Source: a virus
IMG/VR virus record: IMGVR_UViG_3300046318_000391
Span: 1-44,160 of that record
Reading direction: 5' to 3' (one strand)
Length of the DNA stretch: 44,160 bases
Within the stretch, counting starts at the first letter, position 1; every line of letters starts with the position of its first letter. Both the position numbers and the translations under genes were made by a program. This document shows, piece by piece, positions 32,213 to 37,379 of this stretch. The notes under the pieces were generated by a model. The model searched no databases, was not told the origin of the DNA, and saw only the letters and a list, made by a program, of their open reading frames with translations.

Positions 32213-32638
32213 TTATCGAACCCAATATACGTAGGCACCCCACTCAACGGGCGTGTAGTCAGCTCTGAGGTTGTCGGCTGTCGCCTCCCAGTCAATCACG
32301 ACCCACTCAGGTACACCACTAGGCAGTGCGCCTATGTCATCGGTCAGTTGCTCGGCGTACTCCGTCCAGTGCTCGTCCAGAATCAACTGCACCCCATGGT
32401 GCCAGTCGTCGCAGTACTTCTCCGCCTCTTTGCAGAATTCTTCGAGTGCCTTGTACTCCTCGCCGTGCTCCTCGTCCCACGCGTCGAGGTTTTCTTGCGC
32501 CGCCTCCTTGTCTGCCTCGGTATCGGCATCGTCCACGGCATCGACAAGGTCAGCCCTGTCTGTGGCCATCTCGGTTAGTAGCTCGGCCAGCTCGCGGCTG
32601 TCGATGGTGTCGTCACCGTTGTAGTCTGTGTAACTCAT
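32213..32638 (-). CDS. Very acidic protein, possible DNA mimic
   Basis: 141 aa with about 41 Asp/Glu against 8 Lys/Arg. The C-terminal block (EWVVIDWEATADNLRADY, then VEWGAYVYWVR) is a recurring end in phage proteins and resembles part of the ArdA-type antirestriction proteins, which mimic DNA charge. Anti-restriction is inferred from charge and this similarity only. The first 15 residues carry an EF-hand-like DYNGDDTIDSRE, which could bind calcium. Confidence 0.65.
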   Translation of the reverse strand: MSYTDYNGDDTIDSRELAELLTEMATDRADLVDAVDDADTEADKEAAQENLDAWDEEHGEEYKALEEFCKEAEKYCDDWHHGVQLILDEHWTEYAEQLTDDIGALPSGVPEWVVIDWEATADNLRADYTPVEWGAYVYWVR

Positions 32639-32639
32639 G

Positions 32640-32801
32640 TCATTCTCCTGTGGTTAGTGATTCGGTTACTGTGCATCCGCGCTGTTCGGCCAGCGCCTCA
32701 AGCATTGGAAGGCAGGCCATGTACACGTCCTCGTCCTCAAACGTAGCGACTTGCTCAGCCCACGCCTTGCTAGGCGGTTCAAAAAATACGGTCACTGTCA
32801 T
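32640..32801 (-). CDS. Small acidic protein of unknown function
   Basis: 53 aa, starting MTVTVFFEPPSKAW. ATG 32801 overlaps the stop of the NinX-like gene (ATGA) and follows AGGAGAGACAGC; its stop lies just before the next start codon. Composition is acidic with a short helix (MLEALAEQRG). Function unknown. Confidence 0.6.
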   Translation of the reverse strand: MTVTVFFEPPSKAWAEQVATFEDEDVYMACLPMLEALAEQRGCTVTESLTTGE

Positions 32802-33121
32802 GCTGTCTCTCCTGTGGTTAAAAATTCTGCGGGTATCTCGACTTCATCGCCGAGCTTTGATGCAACGTAGCAGCGCATGGCTGCAATGAGTGGGCCGCCT
32901 GCCGCATGCATATACTCGCCAAGATCACCATAGTTCTGGCGTATGCAAGCAAGCCAAACTCCGTCGTGCCCAACATCTACGCAAAGCTTCTCACGCTCAA
33001 TAATCGGGCCACCTTGCGCCCAGTCGGTTGAATAGTTCGGCACGGGTACGGGTTTGTATTCCCCGATAGCCTTAGCCACCGCCCAGTCAAGTGCGGCTCC
33101 TGTTAATGCACTCGTTCTCAT
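32798..33121 (-). CDS. NinX-like protein (DUF2591)
   Basis: 107 aa. The pattern MRTSALTGAALDWAVAKA...YSTDWAQGGPIIEREK...MRCYVASKLGDEVEIP follows DUF2591, the family of the lambdoid nin-region protein NinX, across the whole length. The family has no known reaction. Start overlaps the preceding stop (ATGA). Its presence among small accessory genes is like the nin region of lambdoid phages. Confidence 0.9.
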   Translation of the reverse strand: MRTSALTGAALDWAVAKAIGEYKPVPVPNYSTDWAQGGPIIEREKLCVDVGHDGVWLACIRQNYGDLGEYMHAAGGPLIAAMRCYVASKLGDEVEIPAEFLTTGETA

Positions 33122-33309
33122 ATCGACTCCTCCCGCGATCTAATCGCGGCTTTGATGATTACGCCCTGTGCGTACAGGTTGCACGCCTTCTCGAACTCCT
33201 GCGTACTCGGCTCCATGAGCGGCAGTGTTGCGGCCAACAACTGCATGATGCCCTCGGCTTGGGCTAGTGCCTTGGCACGTTGCTCTGGTGTTTTGATTTG
33301 CTTTGTCAT
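33118..33309 (-). CDS. Small helical protein of unknown function
   Basis: 63 aa from ATG 33309, with AGGAGAACAC upstream; an 8-residue extension to 33333 lies inside the upstream hairpin. The protein is Ala/Gln-rich and helical. The leader carries the covarying hairpin element at 33327-33347. Confidence 0.6.
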   Translation of the reverse strand: MTKQIKTPEQRAKALAQAEGIMQLLAATLPLMEPSTQEFEKACNLYAQGVIIKAAIRSREESI

Positions 33310-33326
33310 GTGTTCTCCTAAACAAG

Positions 33327-33347
33327 TTGCCACTAATCCGTAGTGGC
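33327..33347 (-). repeat. Leader hairpin repeat, copy 2
   Basis: A 7-bp stem (GCCACTA with TAGTGGC) and a 5-nt loop, just upstream of AGGAG for the 63-aa gene and covering the stop codon of the preceding gene. It matches 29558-29578 at 18 of 21 positions with a compensatory stem change. Confidence 0.6.
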
Positions 33348-33614
33348 ATCGGTTGTGGGACAGTGTGTCCCACGGGGTTCTTCGTTGATGCGAAAGTGTG
33401 CCACGGCAATGGCTTGCTCGGGCTCGTCATGTATTCGTGCCAGCGTGAGCACCTCACCATTGGGCCAGTAGATCATCACACCCCACTGTCGCTGATTTTG
33501 GGCTTCTTCTGTCCCTGTTGTGTACCACGGGTAGCGATACACCAGTTGGCACACCACACCACGGTACTCAAACAAGTCGCTCGGGTAGCTGTCGTCATCT
33601 GTTGGGTTTGTCAT
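33333..33614 (-). CDS. Small protein, paralog of its upstream neighbour
   Basis: 93 aa from ATG 33614, overlapping the preceding stop (ATGA); the reading to 33869 is a shadow. DLFEYRGVVCQLVYR...WGVMIYW aligns with ELFEYRNTVCAVRTM...QGVAYIS of the gene at 33611, showing duplication. The last 14 codons run through one copy of the 19-bp palindrome (RGTHCPT) and into the leader hairpin. Confidence 0.65.
   Translation of the reverse strand: MTNPTDDDSYPSDLFEYRGVVCQLVYRYPWYTTGTEEAQNQRQWGVMIYWPNGEVLTLARIHDEPEQAIAVAHFRINEEPRGTHCPTTDATTD
33355..33373. repeat. Dispersed 19-bp palindrome, copy 2
   Basis: GTGGGACAGTGTGTCCCAC, 8-bp arms, inside the last codons of the 93-aa gene. Confidence 0.85.
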
Positions 33615-33841
33615 TTGTATATGTGCCTCGCTTGTCGCACCATCACCTCGGCCATCTTTACTGCGTCTTCGCGCTTGGTGTACCAGTTCGACTGGTGCTT
33701 GGTGTTTGATATGTACGCTACGCCCTGATACCACGGCTCGGCCCCCGTGTGCTTCGACTTCATGGTGCGCACCGCGCACACCGTGTTCCGATACTCGAAC
33801 AGCTCCACCTCGTCTATGTCTACGGTCATGCTCTCTGTCAT
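33611..33841 (-). CDS. Small protein, paralog of its downstream neighbour
   Basis: 76 aa, ATG 33841 with AGAAGGAGAGAGCA upstream. It shares VELFEYRNTVCAV and the alternating aromatic/charged helix at the end (REDAVKMAEVMVRQ) with the next gene and, more weakly, with the family at 25.8-27.1 kb. Function unknown. Confidence 0.65.
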   Translation of the reverse strand: MTESMTVDIDEVELFEYRNTVCAVRTMKSKHTGAEPWYQGVAYISNTKHQSNWYTKREDAVKMAEVMVRQARHIYK

Positions 33842-33860
33842 TGCTCTCTCCTTCTAGTTG

Positions 33861-33879
33861 GTGGGACACCTAGTCCCAC
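33861..33879. repeat. Dispersed 19-bp palindrome, copy 3 (one mismatch)
   Basis: GTGGGACACCTAGTCCCAC lies in the gap between the 222-aa gene's stop and the ribosome site of the 76-aa gene. The innermost pair is broken, leaving 7-bp arms. Confidence 0.8.
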
Positions 33880-33883
33880 GGGT

Positions 33884-34552
33884 TTATCTTGCAGGGTCTG
33901 TCGTCCAAAGGGTCGGCAGTCGCAGCTTCATGTGTTCTTTGTATGGCAGGTTGCGCCACATCGTCCCAAGCGTAGCCGTGTCACCAAACGACACGAACAT
34001 TTGCCACCGTGCGCTGTCTGCGCGGCGTTGTTCTTTCAGGCGTTCCAGCTTGGCGAGGGCCTCGACCTCAACCAGCACATCGAGGTATGTTCGCAAGAAC
34101 ATGAGCGTGGCACCGCATTGGCTCTCAAGCAAGCGGCTCTCATGCCGCGTCAGTTGACGGCGCACCAGTTTGATCTCAGACAACAACGGCTTGAGCATCT
34201 CGTCCCATGACTCACGGAAAACCTTCCCCCAACGCTTCGTGATTGCGTCACGCCCTTTGCTTGCACGGCTTGCCTCACGTCTCTTTATCTCACTATCAAC
34301 AATAAAGTCAGACAGCTCACCTGATTTGGCCTTGGCCAGTAGCTCGTCACGGCGTAGCTTCTCCAGTGGTTTTTTCTTTGGTTGGCATGGTTTACATCGG
34401 CTTGATTCGTACTCAAGGGTGACATTCCCCGCGAAGCCCCAAGCCTTCGACTGTGCTTTGGTGGCTTTGGCTTTGAATTCAGCGAGGGGTTTGATCGCTT
34501 TGCATACGGTGCACATGGCCGCCGCAGGCAATGATTCCACGTCAATAGTCAT
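33884..34552 (-). CDS. Zinc-ribbon-like protein of unknown function
   Basis: 222 aa. C14/C17 (CTVC) and C53/C56 (CKPC) form a four-Cys zinc site at the N-terminus, as in HNH-associated or ribbon proteins, but no His-Asn catalytic residues follow. The rest is strongly basic and helical with Arg/Lys-rich stretches. DNA binding is likely. It is the first gene downstream of the putative origin, with AGGAGTTAGT before ATG 34552, so a role at the origin is conceivable. Confidence 0.65.
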   Translation of the reverse strand: MTIDVESLPAAAMCTVCKAIKPLAEFKAKATKAQSKAWGFAGNVTLEYESSRCKPCQPKKKPLEKLRRDELLAKAKSGELSDFIVDSEIKRREASRASKGRDAITKRWGKVFRESWDEMLKPLLSEIKLVRRQLTRHESRLLESQCGATLMFLRTYLDVLVEVEALAKLERLKEQRRADSARWQMFVSFGDTATLGTMWRNLPYKEHMKLRLPTLWTTDPAR

Positions 34553-34925
34553 ACTAACTCCTTATGTTTTGCCGTGGCATACCCACGTGACAGGTTGTGC
34601 ATACCCACTCGAAGTACCTTGGTGGACACTATGGGGGGTGCTATTTGAGGTACCGAGTATACATCGTTTTTAGGGGGGGACACCCACAAGACCTATTTCG
34701 TAGCGAGAACACTACAACCAAAACGGGTTTTTCTATTTACTGATAAGGGGGGCCATACCCACGTGACCCTACTTATATATATATCTTAATAAATCTATTT
34801 ATATATATATAGGTGTGCTGGGTGCTGGGTGTGGGTTCGCTAATGTTCATGCGGGTTTGCGGGTGGCCCACGCATTGTCCACGTGGTTACTTCGAGTGGG
34901 TATTTCGCCGATTCAGGTGGGTATG
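34553..34925. other. Gene-free AT-rich iteron region: candidate replication origin
   Basis: CATACCCACGTGAC occurs at 34578-34591 and again at 34754-34767. A 16-bp inverted repeat, ATACCCACTCGAAGTA at 34601-34616 and its exact complement at 34888-34903, brackets the region. A further GTGGGTATG lies at 34917-34925. Between them, 34772-34811 is almost pure A/T (alternating TA runs) flanked by GC-rich DNA. Iterons beside an AT-rich unwinding stretch are typical of origins. No open frame longer than about 30 codons has a ribosome site here. Confidence 0.55.
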
Positions 34926-35083
34926 CTCTGCCCATGACTTCTCCAAAACAAGTTGGTGGGACATGGTGTCCCACGGCGTCGATGGTCTGCGATAGCGAGG
35001 AGGCGGTGCTCCTCACGCAAGGCGCGCAAGCGCTCCCGATACCAAGCCACATCGACGGGCAGTGTGAGGGGTAGTTGTTTCAT
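34913..35083 (-). CDS. Small basic protein of unknown function
   Basis: 56 aa from ATG 35083, coupled to the previous gene through ATGA. It begins MKQLPLTLPVDVAWY and has an Arg-rich helix (RERLRALREEHRLLAIAD). Its last 20 codons read through a copy of the 19-bp palindrome (RRGTPCPT) and a GCATACCCAC iteron. The gene end may have been replaced by these elements. Function unknown. Confidence 0.55.
   Translation of the reverse strand: MKQLPLTLPVDVAWYRERLRALREEHRLLAIADHRRRGTPCPTNLFWRSHGQSIPT
34956..34974. repeat. Dispersed 19-bp palindrome, copy 4
   Basis: GTGGGACATGGTGTCCCAC, perfect 8-bp arms, inside the 3' end of the 56-aa gene and followed on the minus strand by CAACTTGTTTTGGAGAA. Confidence 0.85.
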
Positions 35084-35283
35084 AGCGTCCACCTTGCTTT
35101 GTCCTGCTTCATGTGCGTGAAGCCGTTGATGATTGCCCATGCTTTGGCTAAGGCGCGTAGCTCGTCGAGGTCGTGCCCGTCGAAGGACTTGATGGGGTCT
35201 GGTTTGTTGCCGTAGTAGAGGTCGATGCGTTTTACGTTGAAAGAACCCCACGTGCGGTAGAACACGGCGGTGACGGTCTTCAT
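35080..35283 (-). CDS. Small protein of unknown function
   Basis: 67 aa from ATG 35283; the longer reading lacks a ribosome site. MKTVTAVFYRTWGSFNVKRI is beta-like, the rest a helix containing DELRALAKAWAI. ATGA overlaps on both sides couple it to its neighbours. No family is recognised. Confidence 0.6.
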   Translation of the reverse strand: MKTVTAVFYRTWGSFNVKRIDLYYGNKPDPIKSFDGHDLDELRALAKAWAIINGFTHMKQDKARWTL

Positions 35284-35435
35284 GCTTCGCCCTCCAAGAT
35301 TGAGATGACAAGCCAGCCGAGTATCAGCCCGCCCACGGCCATGGCGGCTTTGTGTAGTAGCCCTTCGCCGTCGAGCCCCATAGCGAACAGTAGGCACATG
35401 ATGATCGTGGCAAGGATGGATTGAGTTTTAGTCAT
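35280..35435 (-). CDS. Small two-pass membrane protein
   Basis: 51 aa from ATG 35435 (TGGAGAAACCACC upstream). Two hydrophobic segments (ILATIIMCLLFAMGL and AAMAVGGLILGWLVISIL) are joined by a short acidic loop. It may be a phage membrane effector; a holin would normally be beside lysis genes, which are not seen here. Confidence 0.6.
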   Translation of the reverse strand: MTKTQSILATIIMCLLFAMGLDGEGLLHKAAMAVGGLILGWLVISILEGEA

Positions 35436-35547
35436 GGTGGTTTCTCCAGAATAGGTTTGTGGGAATAAATGCGTGATGGACACGGAATGGAACAGCAGTC
35501 AGGCGAGGCGCTCCCGCCCTTCTGCGTAGGTTTTGTAAAACACGTTG

Positions 35548-35566
35548 GTGGGACACGGTGTCCCAC
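35548..35566. repeat. Dispersed 19-bp palindrome, copy 5
   Basis: GTGGGACACGGTGTCCCAC, 8-bp arms, 3 nt after the stop of the 144-aa gene, within a 134-nt stretch without a gene (35436-35569). Confidence 0.85.
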
Positions 35567-35569
35567 GCA

Positions 35570-36004
35570 TTACGCATTGAGTGCTTTGAACACGGCGGCG
35601 GCACGTTTCTTGTCACCACCACATGCGGCCAAGAAGGCTTTGAAGGCGGCGCGTTCTTCTGCGCTGACACGTTGCTTAGTTGGCTCAGCGCGTGCACGCT
35701 CGGTCGGTGCCTTGAACCATGCCATGACGTTACGCTCCCAAGACTTACGTGCTGACTCGTTGCGTGTGTCGCGGGTTGATTCGTCGCCGTCATAGAACAC
35801 CGCGCCGCCCGTGGCGTTCCATGTGTAGTTGCACTTGTACTTTGTCGCGTGTACCTTGGCCAGTGCCTCTAGTAGCGTGGGACATGGTGTCCCACCGAGT
35901 TGCTCGGCGGCTTTGCGTAGTGCGTCACCGTATGACATGCCCGCAGTTAGGAAGGCTTCGTACTGTGTAGCGATAGCGGCGATTTGTTTAGATGTGATTG
36001 TCAT
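35570..36004 (-). CDS. Protein of unknown function (first gene of the leftward transcript)
   Basis: 144 aa from ATG 36004 (TAGGAAAACACATC upstream). The N-terminal 40 residues are helical; KYKCNYTWNATGGAVFYDGDE looks like a beta hairpin (quoted to 20 residues or less: YKCNYTWNATGGAVFYDG); the C-terminus is Ala/Lys-rich. A 19-bp palindrome lies in frame between the two parts (LGGTPCPT), apparently as an insertion tolerated in a linker. Family not recognised. Confidence 0.65.
   Translation of the reverse strand: MTITSKQIAAIATQYEAFLTAGMSYGDALRKAAEQLGGTPCPTLLEALAKVHATKYKCNYTWNATGGAVFYDGDESTRDTRNESARKSWERNVMAWFKAPTERARAEPTKQRVSAEERAAFKAFLAACGGDKKRAAAVFKALNA
35877..35895. repeat. Dispersed 19-bp palindrome, copy 6
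   Basis: GTGGGACATGGTGTCCCAC, identical to copy 4, inside the coding region of the 144-aa gene where it encodes GGTPCPT. Confidence 0.85.
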
Positions 36005-36297
36005 GATGTGTTTTCCTATAAGGTTATGTATCAAGCAAGGCCAATCCCTACTCGATGCCTCTATTGTATGACAACACGTTTTCAAAAGGGGTTGACACCA
36101 CTGGTTTTGCCCCATTCCGAACCCCACCTACCCCCCACATCCCCTTTTTGACGTCCCCACCAGCTTGGCGCATGAACACTGTTCCACATCGACTTTCAGC
36201 ATTTTTGTCAAACCCTGTCCATTTATAGCCAAAAGTATTACACCCAAAATTTTATAAAAATTCCCTGGGGTTTTTGTCAAACGGCTATACTGAGGGC
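36005..36297. promoter_or_regulatory. Divergent control region with repeated TTGTCAAA sites
   Basis: This gene-free stretch separates leftward and rightward programmes. TTTTTGTCAAAC occurs at 36202-36213 and 36271-36282. ACGTGTTGTCA (minus strand, about 36078-36068) repeats exactly the sequence at the -35 of the 29.6-kb promoter. TATACT at 36286-36291 is a possible rightward -10 box, but no good -35 lies 16-18 bp before it. A C-rich tract (36115-36150) has no visible function. Confidence 0.45.
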
Positions 36298-36657
36298 GTT
36301 GATGAATCCAAATCCCAACCCTTGCGGAGAGACTCTGAGATGGATACAGAGCATCAACACCAACAAGTAAGAAGGCTGGCTGCGCAACCTAGCGCAAGGA
36401 CCTCGCTGGTTTGCGGTGGGGGTGCTGTTCGAATCGGCGCCCCGGGTCTGTAGGGACGCCAGCCTTCTTTCTTGTTGGTGAGCGAGGCCACCTGGTGTAA
36501 CAGGGAACCGCTGGGATGGACTAGCTTCGTAAGCCTGAACCCACCCCGTCACCAACAACCTGCATAAGCCGAAGGCTCGCGTCCTAATCTAACGACGCTG
36601 AGGTGCTGCCTGCCAAGAAACAGAAAGGCAAAAAAGAGCCCCACGCAAGGTGGGGCT
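36298..36657 (+). ncRNA. Highly structured RNA candidate with tRNA-like fold
   Basis: Consecutive helices: 36298-36304/36352-36358 (7 bp) enclosing CTCTG/CAGAG (36333-36351); then 36358-36380/36458-36480, 22 of 23 bases paired. Inside that long stem are TGCGC/GCGCA (36381-36396, D-arm-like), a weaker hairpin at 36398-36412, and a 9-bp stem capped by the T-loop sequence TTCGAAT (36419-36443), exactly as a tRNA T arm. Further hairpins lie at 36513-36547 and GCGTC/GACGC (about 36578-36596), and a terminator follows. No frame here looks coding. Strand is assumed from the following rightward genes. It could instead serve as a DNA site for packaging. Confidence 0.55.
36631..36657. terminator. Bidirectional terminator-like hairpin
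   Basis: AGCCCCAC (36637-36644) and GTGGGGCT (36650-36657) form a perfect 8-bp stem with loop GCAAG. On the minus strand it is followed by CTTTTTT, a full intrinsic terminator for antisense transcripts. On the plus strand the tail GAATGGGTTTT is weaker. Confidence 0.7.
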
Positions 36658-36685
36658 GAATGGGTTTTACCCCAGAGGAGAAGCA

Positions 36686-36745
36686 ATGCAGGCAACTGCT
36701 TGCCGCACTACCGGAAATGAGTGTACACTCCAGCCATCGAGGTGA
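36686..36745 (+). CDS. Possible leader peptide upstream of the terminase genes
   Basis: A 19-aa frame starts at ATG 36686 behind a strong AGAGGAGAAGCA site and ends at TGA 36743-36745, six nt before the AGGAG of the next gene. The peptide contains no clear motif. Alternatively the site belongs to an in-frame start of the terminase gene not recognised here. Confidence 0.4.
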   Translation: MQATACRTTGNECTLQPSR

Positions 36746-36761
36746 CAACAGGAGCCTTCGC

Positions 36762-37379
36762 TTGTTTGAAGATTTGGTGCAATTTAATCCGGAACCCACA
36801 CCGTCCGGAAATTTCAAGCCCATCGACGAGATGGGGCCAGCTACCGTGCTTGACGCACAGGTGGCTACAGCTGATTGGCTGGAAGAGATCGGCGCGCCTC
36901 CCGATGAGGACGCCCACGCAGAGGCCACACAGAAGTTGGCCCGGGCCGCGTTCACGGCCATGATTACTGACTCGGACGAGGGCACACAGCGTAAAGCGCT
37001 CACAACCCTGAAGACACCCGAGGCGGTACGACACATCACCGGCATGCTGGCAGCCTACGACTGGGAGTTCGTGGAGCAGGCCAAAGAGCTCCGCGGCTAC
37101 GCCGTGGCGCAAATCTTCGAAGAGACCAAACACCCCGACGCCAAGATTCGACTCAAAGCACTTGAGATGCTGGGCAAGGTCACGGAAGTGGCACTGTTCA
37201 CGGAACGCGTCGAGGTCAAGAAGGCTGAGATGAGCGACCACGAGCTGGAAGCCAAGATCAAAGAGAAGCTCAACAAGTTCATGAAGGTCGTCGACGTGGT
37301 CGACGTAAGGGACGTGTCAGAAGACACCCCGGCCGAAGCCCCCACCATCCTGCCAACTCCCGAAACGGACGACGAGTGA
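36762..37379 (+). CDS. terS: Terminase small subunit (putative)
   Basis: 205 aa from TTG 36762, which has CAGGAG 8 nt before it; the frame stays open to ATG 36660 (239 aa), but those extra codons overlap the terminator hairpin and leader frame. Central helical repeats (MLAAYDWEFVEQAKELRGYA, KALEMLGKVTEVALFTERV) and the position directly before the large subunit (GTGA overlap) support the call. It should recognise the packaging site, probably close by. The acidic, Pro-rich tail is likely disordered. Confidence 0.7.
   Translation: MFEDLVQFNPEPTPSGNFKPIDEMGPATVLDAQVATADWLEEIGAPPDEDAHAEATQKLARAAFTAMITDSDEGTQRKALTTLKTPEAVRHITGMLAAYDWEFVEQAKELRGYAVAQIFEETKHPDAKIRLKALEMLGKVTEVALFTERVEVKKAEMSDHELEAKIKEKLNKFMKVVDVVDVRDVSEDTPAEAPTILPTPETDDE

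Noticed and set aside
33615-33869. N-terminal extension of the 93-aa gene
   Set aside because: The extension is Arg/His-rich and is the shadow of the 76-aa gene; ATG 33614 overlaps the preceding stop.
34840-34937. 31-codon frame starting at ATG 34937 with a GGAGAA upstream
   Set aside because: It runs through the inverted repeats of the candidate origin and has Pro/Glu-rich composition unlike a protein; the ribosome-like sequence belongs to the repeated boundary motif.
31288-35895. CRISPR-like array from the 19-bp palindromes
   Set aside because: Spacing is irregular (from about 300 nt to 2 kb) and the repeats lie in and between genes; no cas genes other than a lone Cas4-like nuclease.
36320-36355. 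Group I intron core
   Set aside because: GAGAGACTCTGAGATGG recalls the R/S core at first sight, but the partner P7 strand is missing and no interrupted gene flanks it.
36419-36450. attP core derived from a host tRNA 3' end
   Set aside because: No integrase is present, and the sequence after the T-arm does not continue as an acceptor stem.
36374-36464. Ordinary tRNA gene
   Set aside because: The T-arm is perfect, but it is 14 nt away from the 3' acceptor-like strand, the anticodon-like stem is weak and no consistent cloverleaf with a discriminator base can be drawn.
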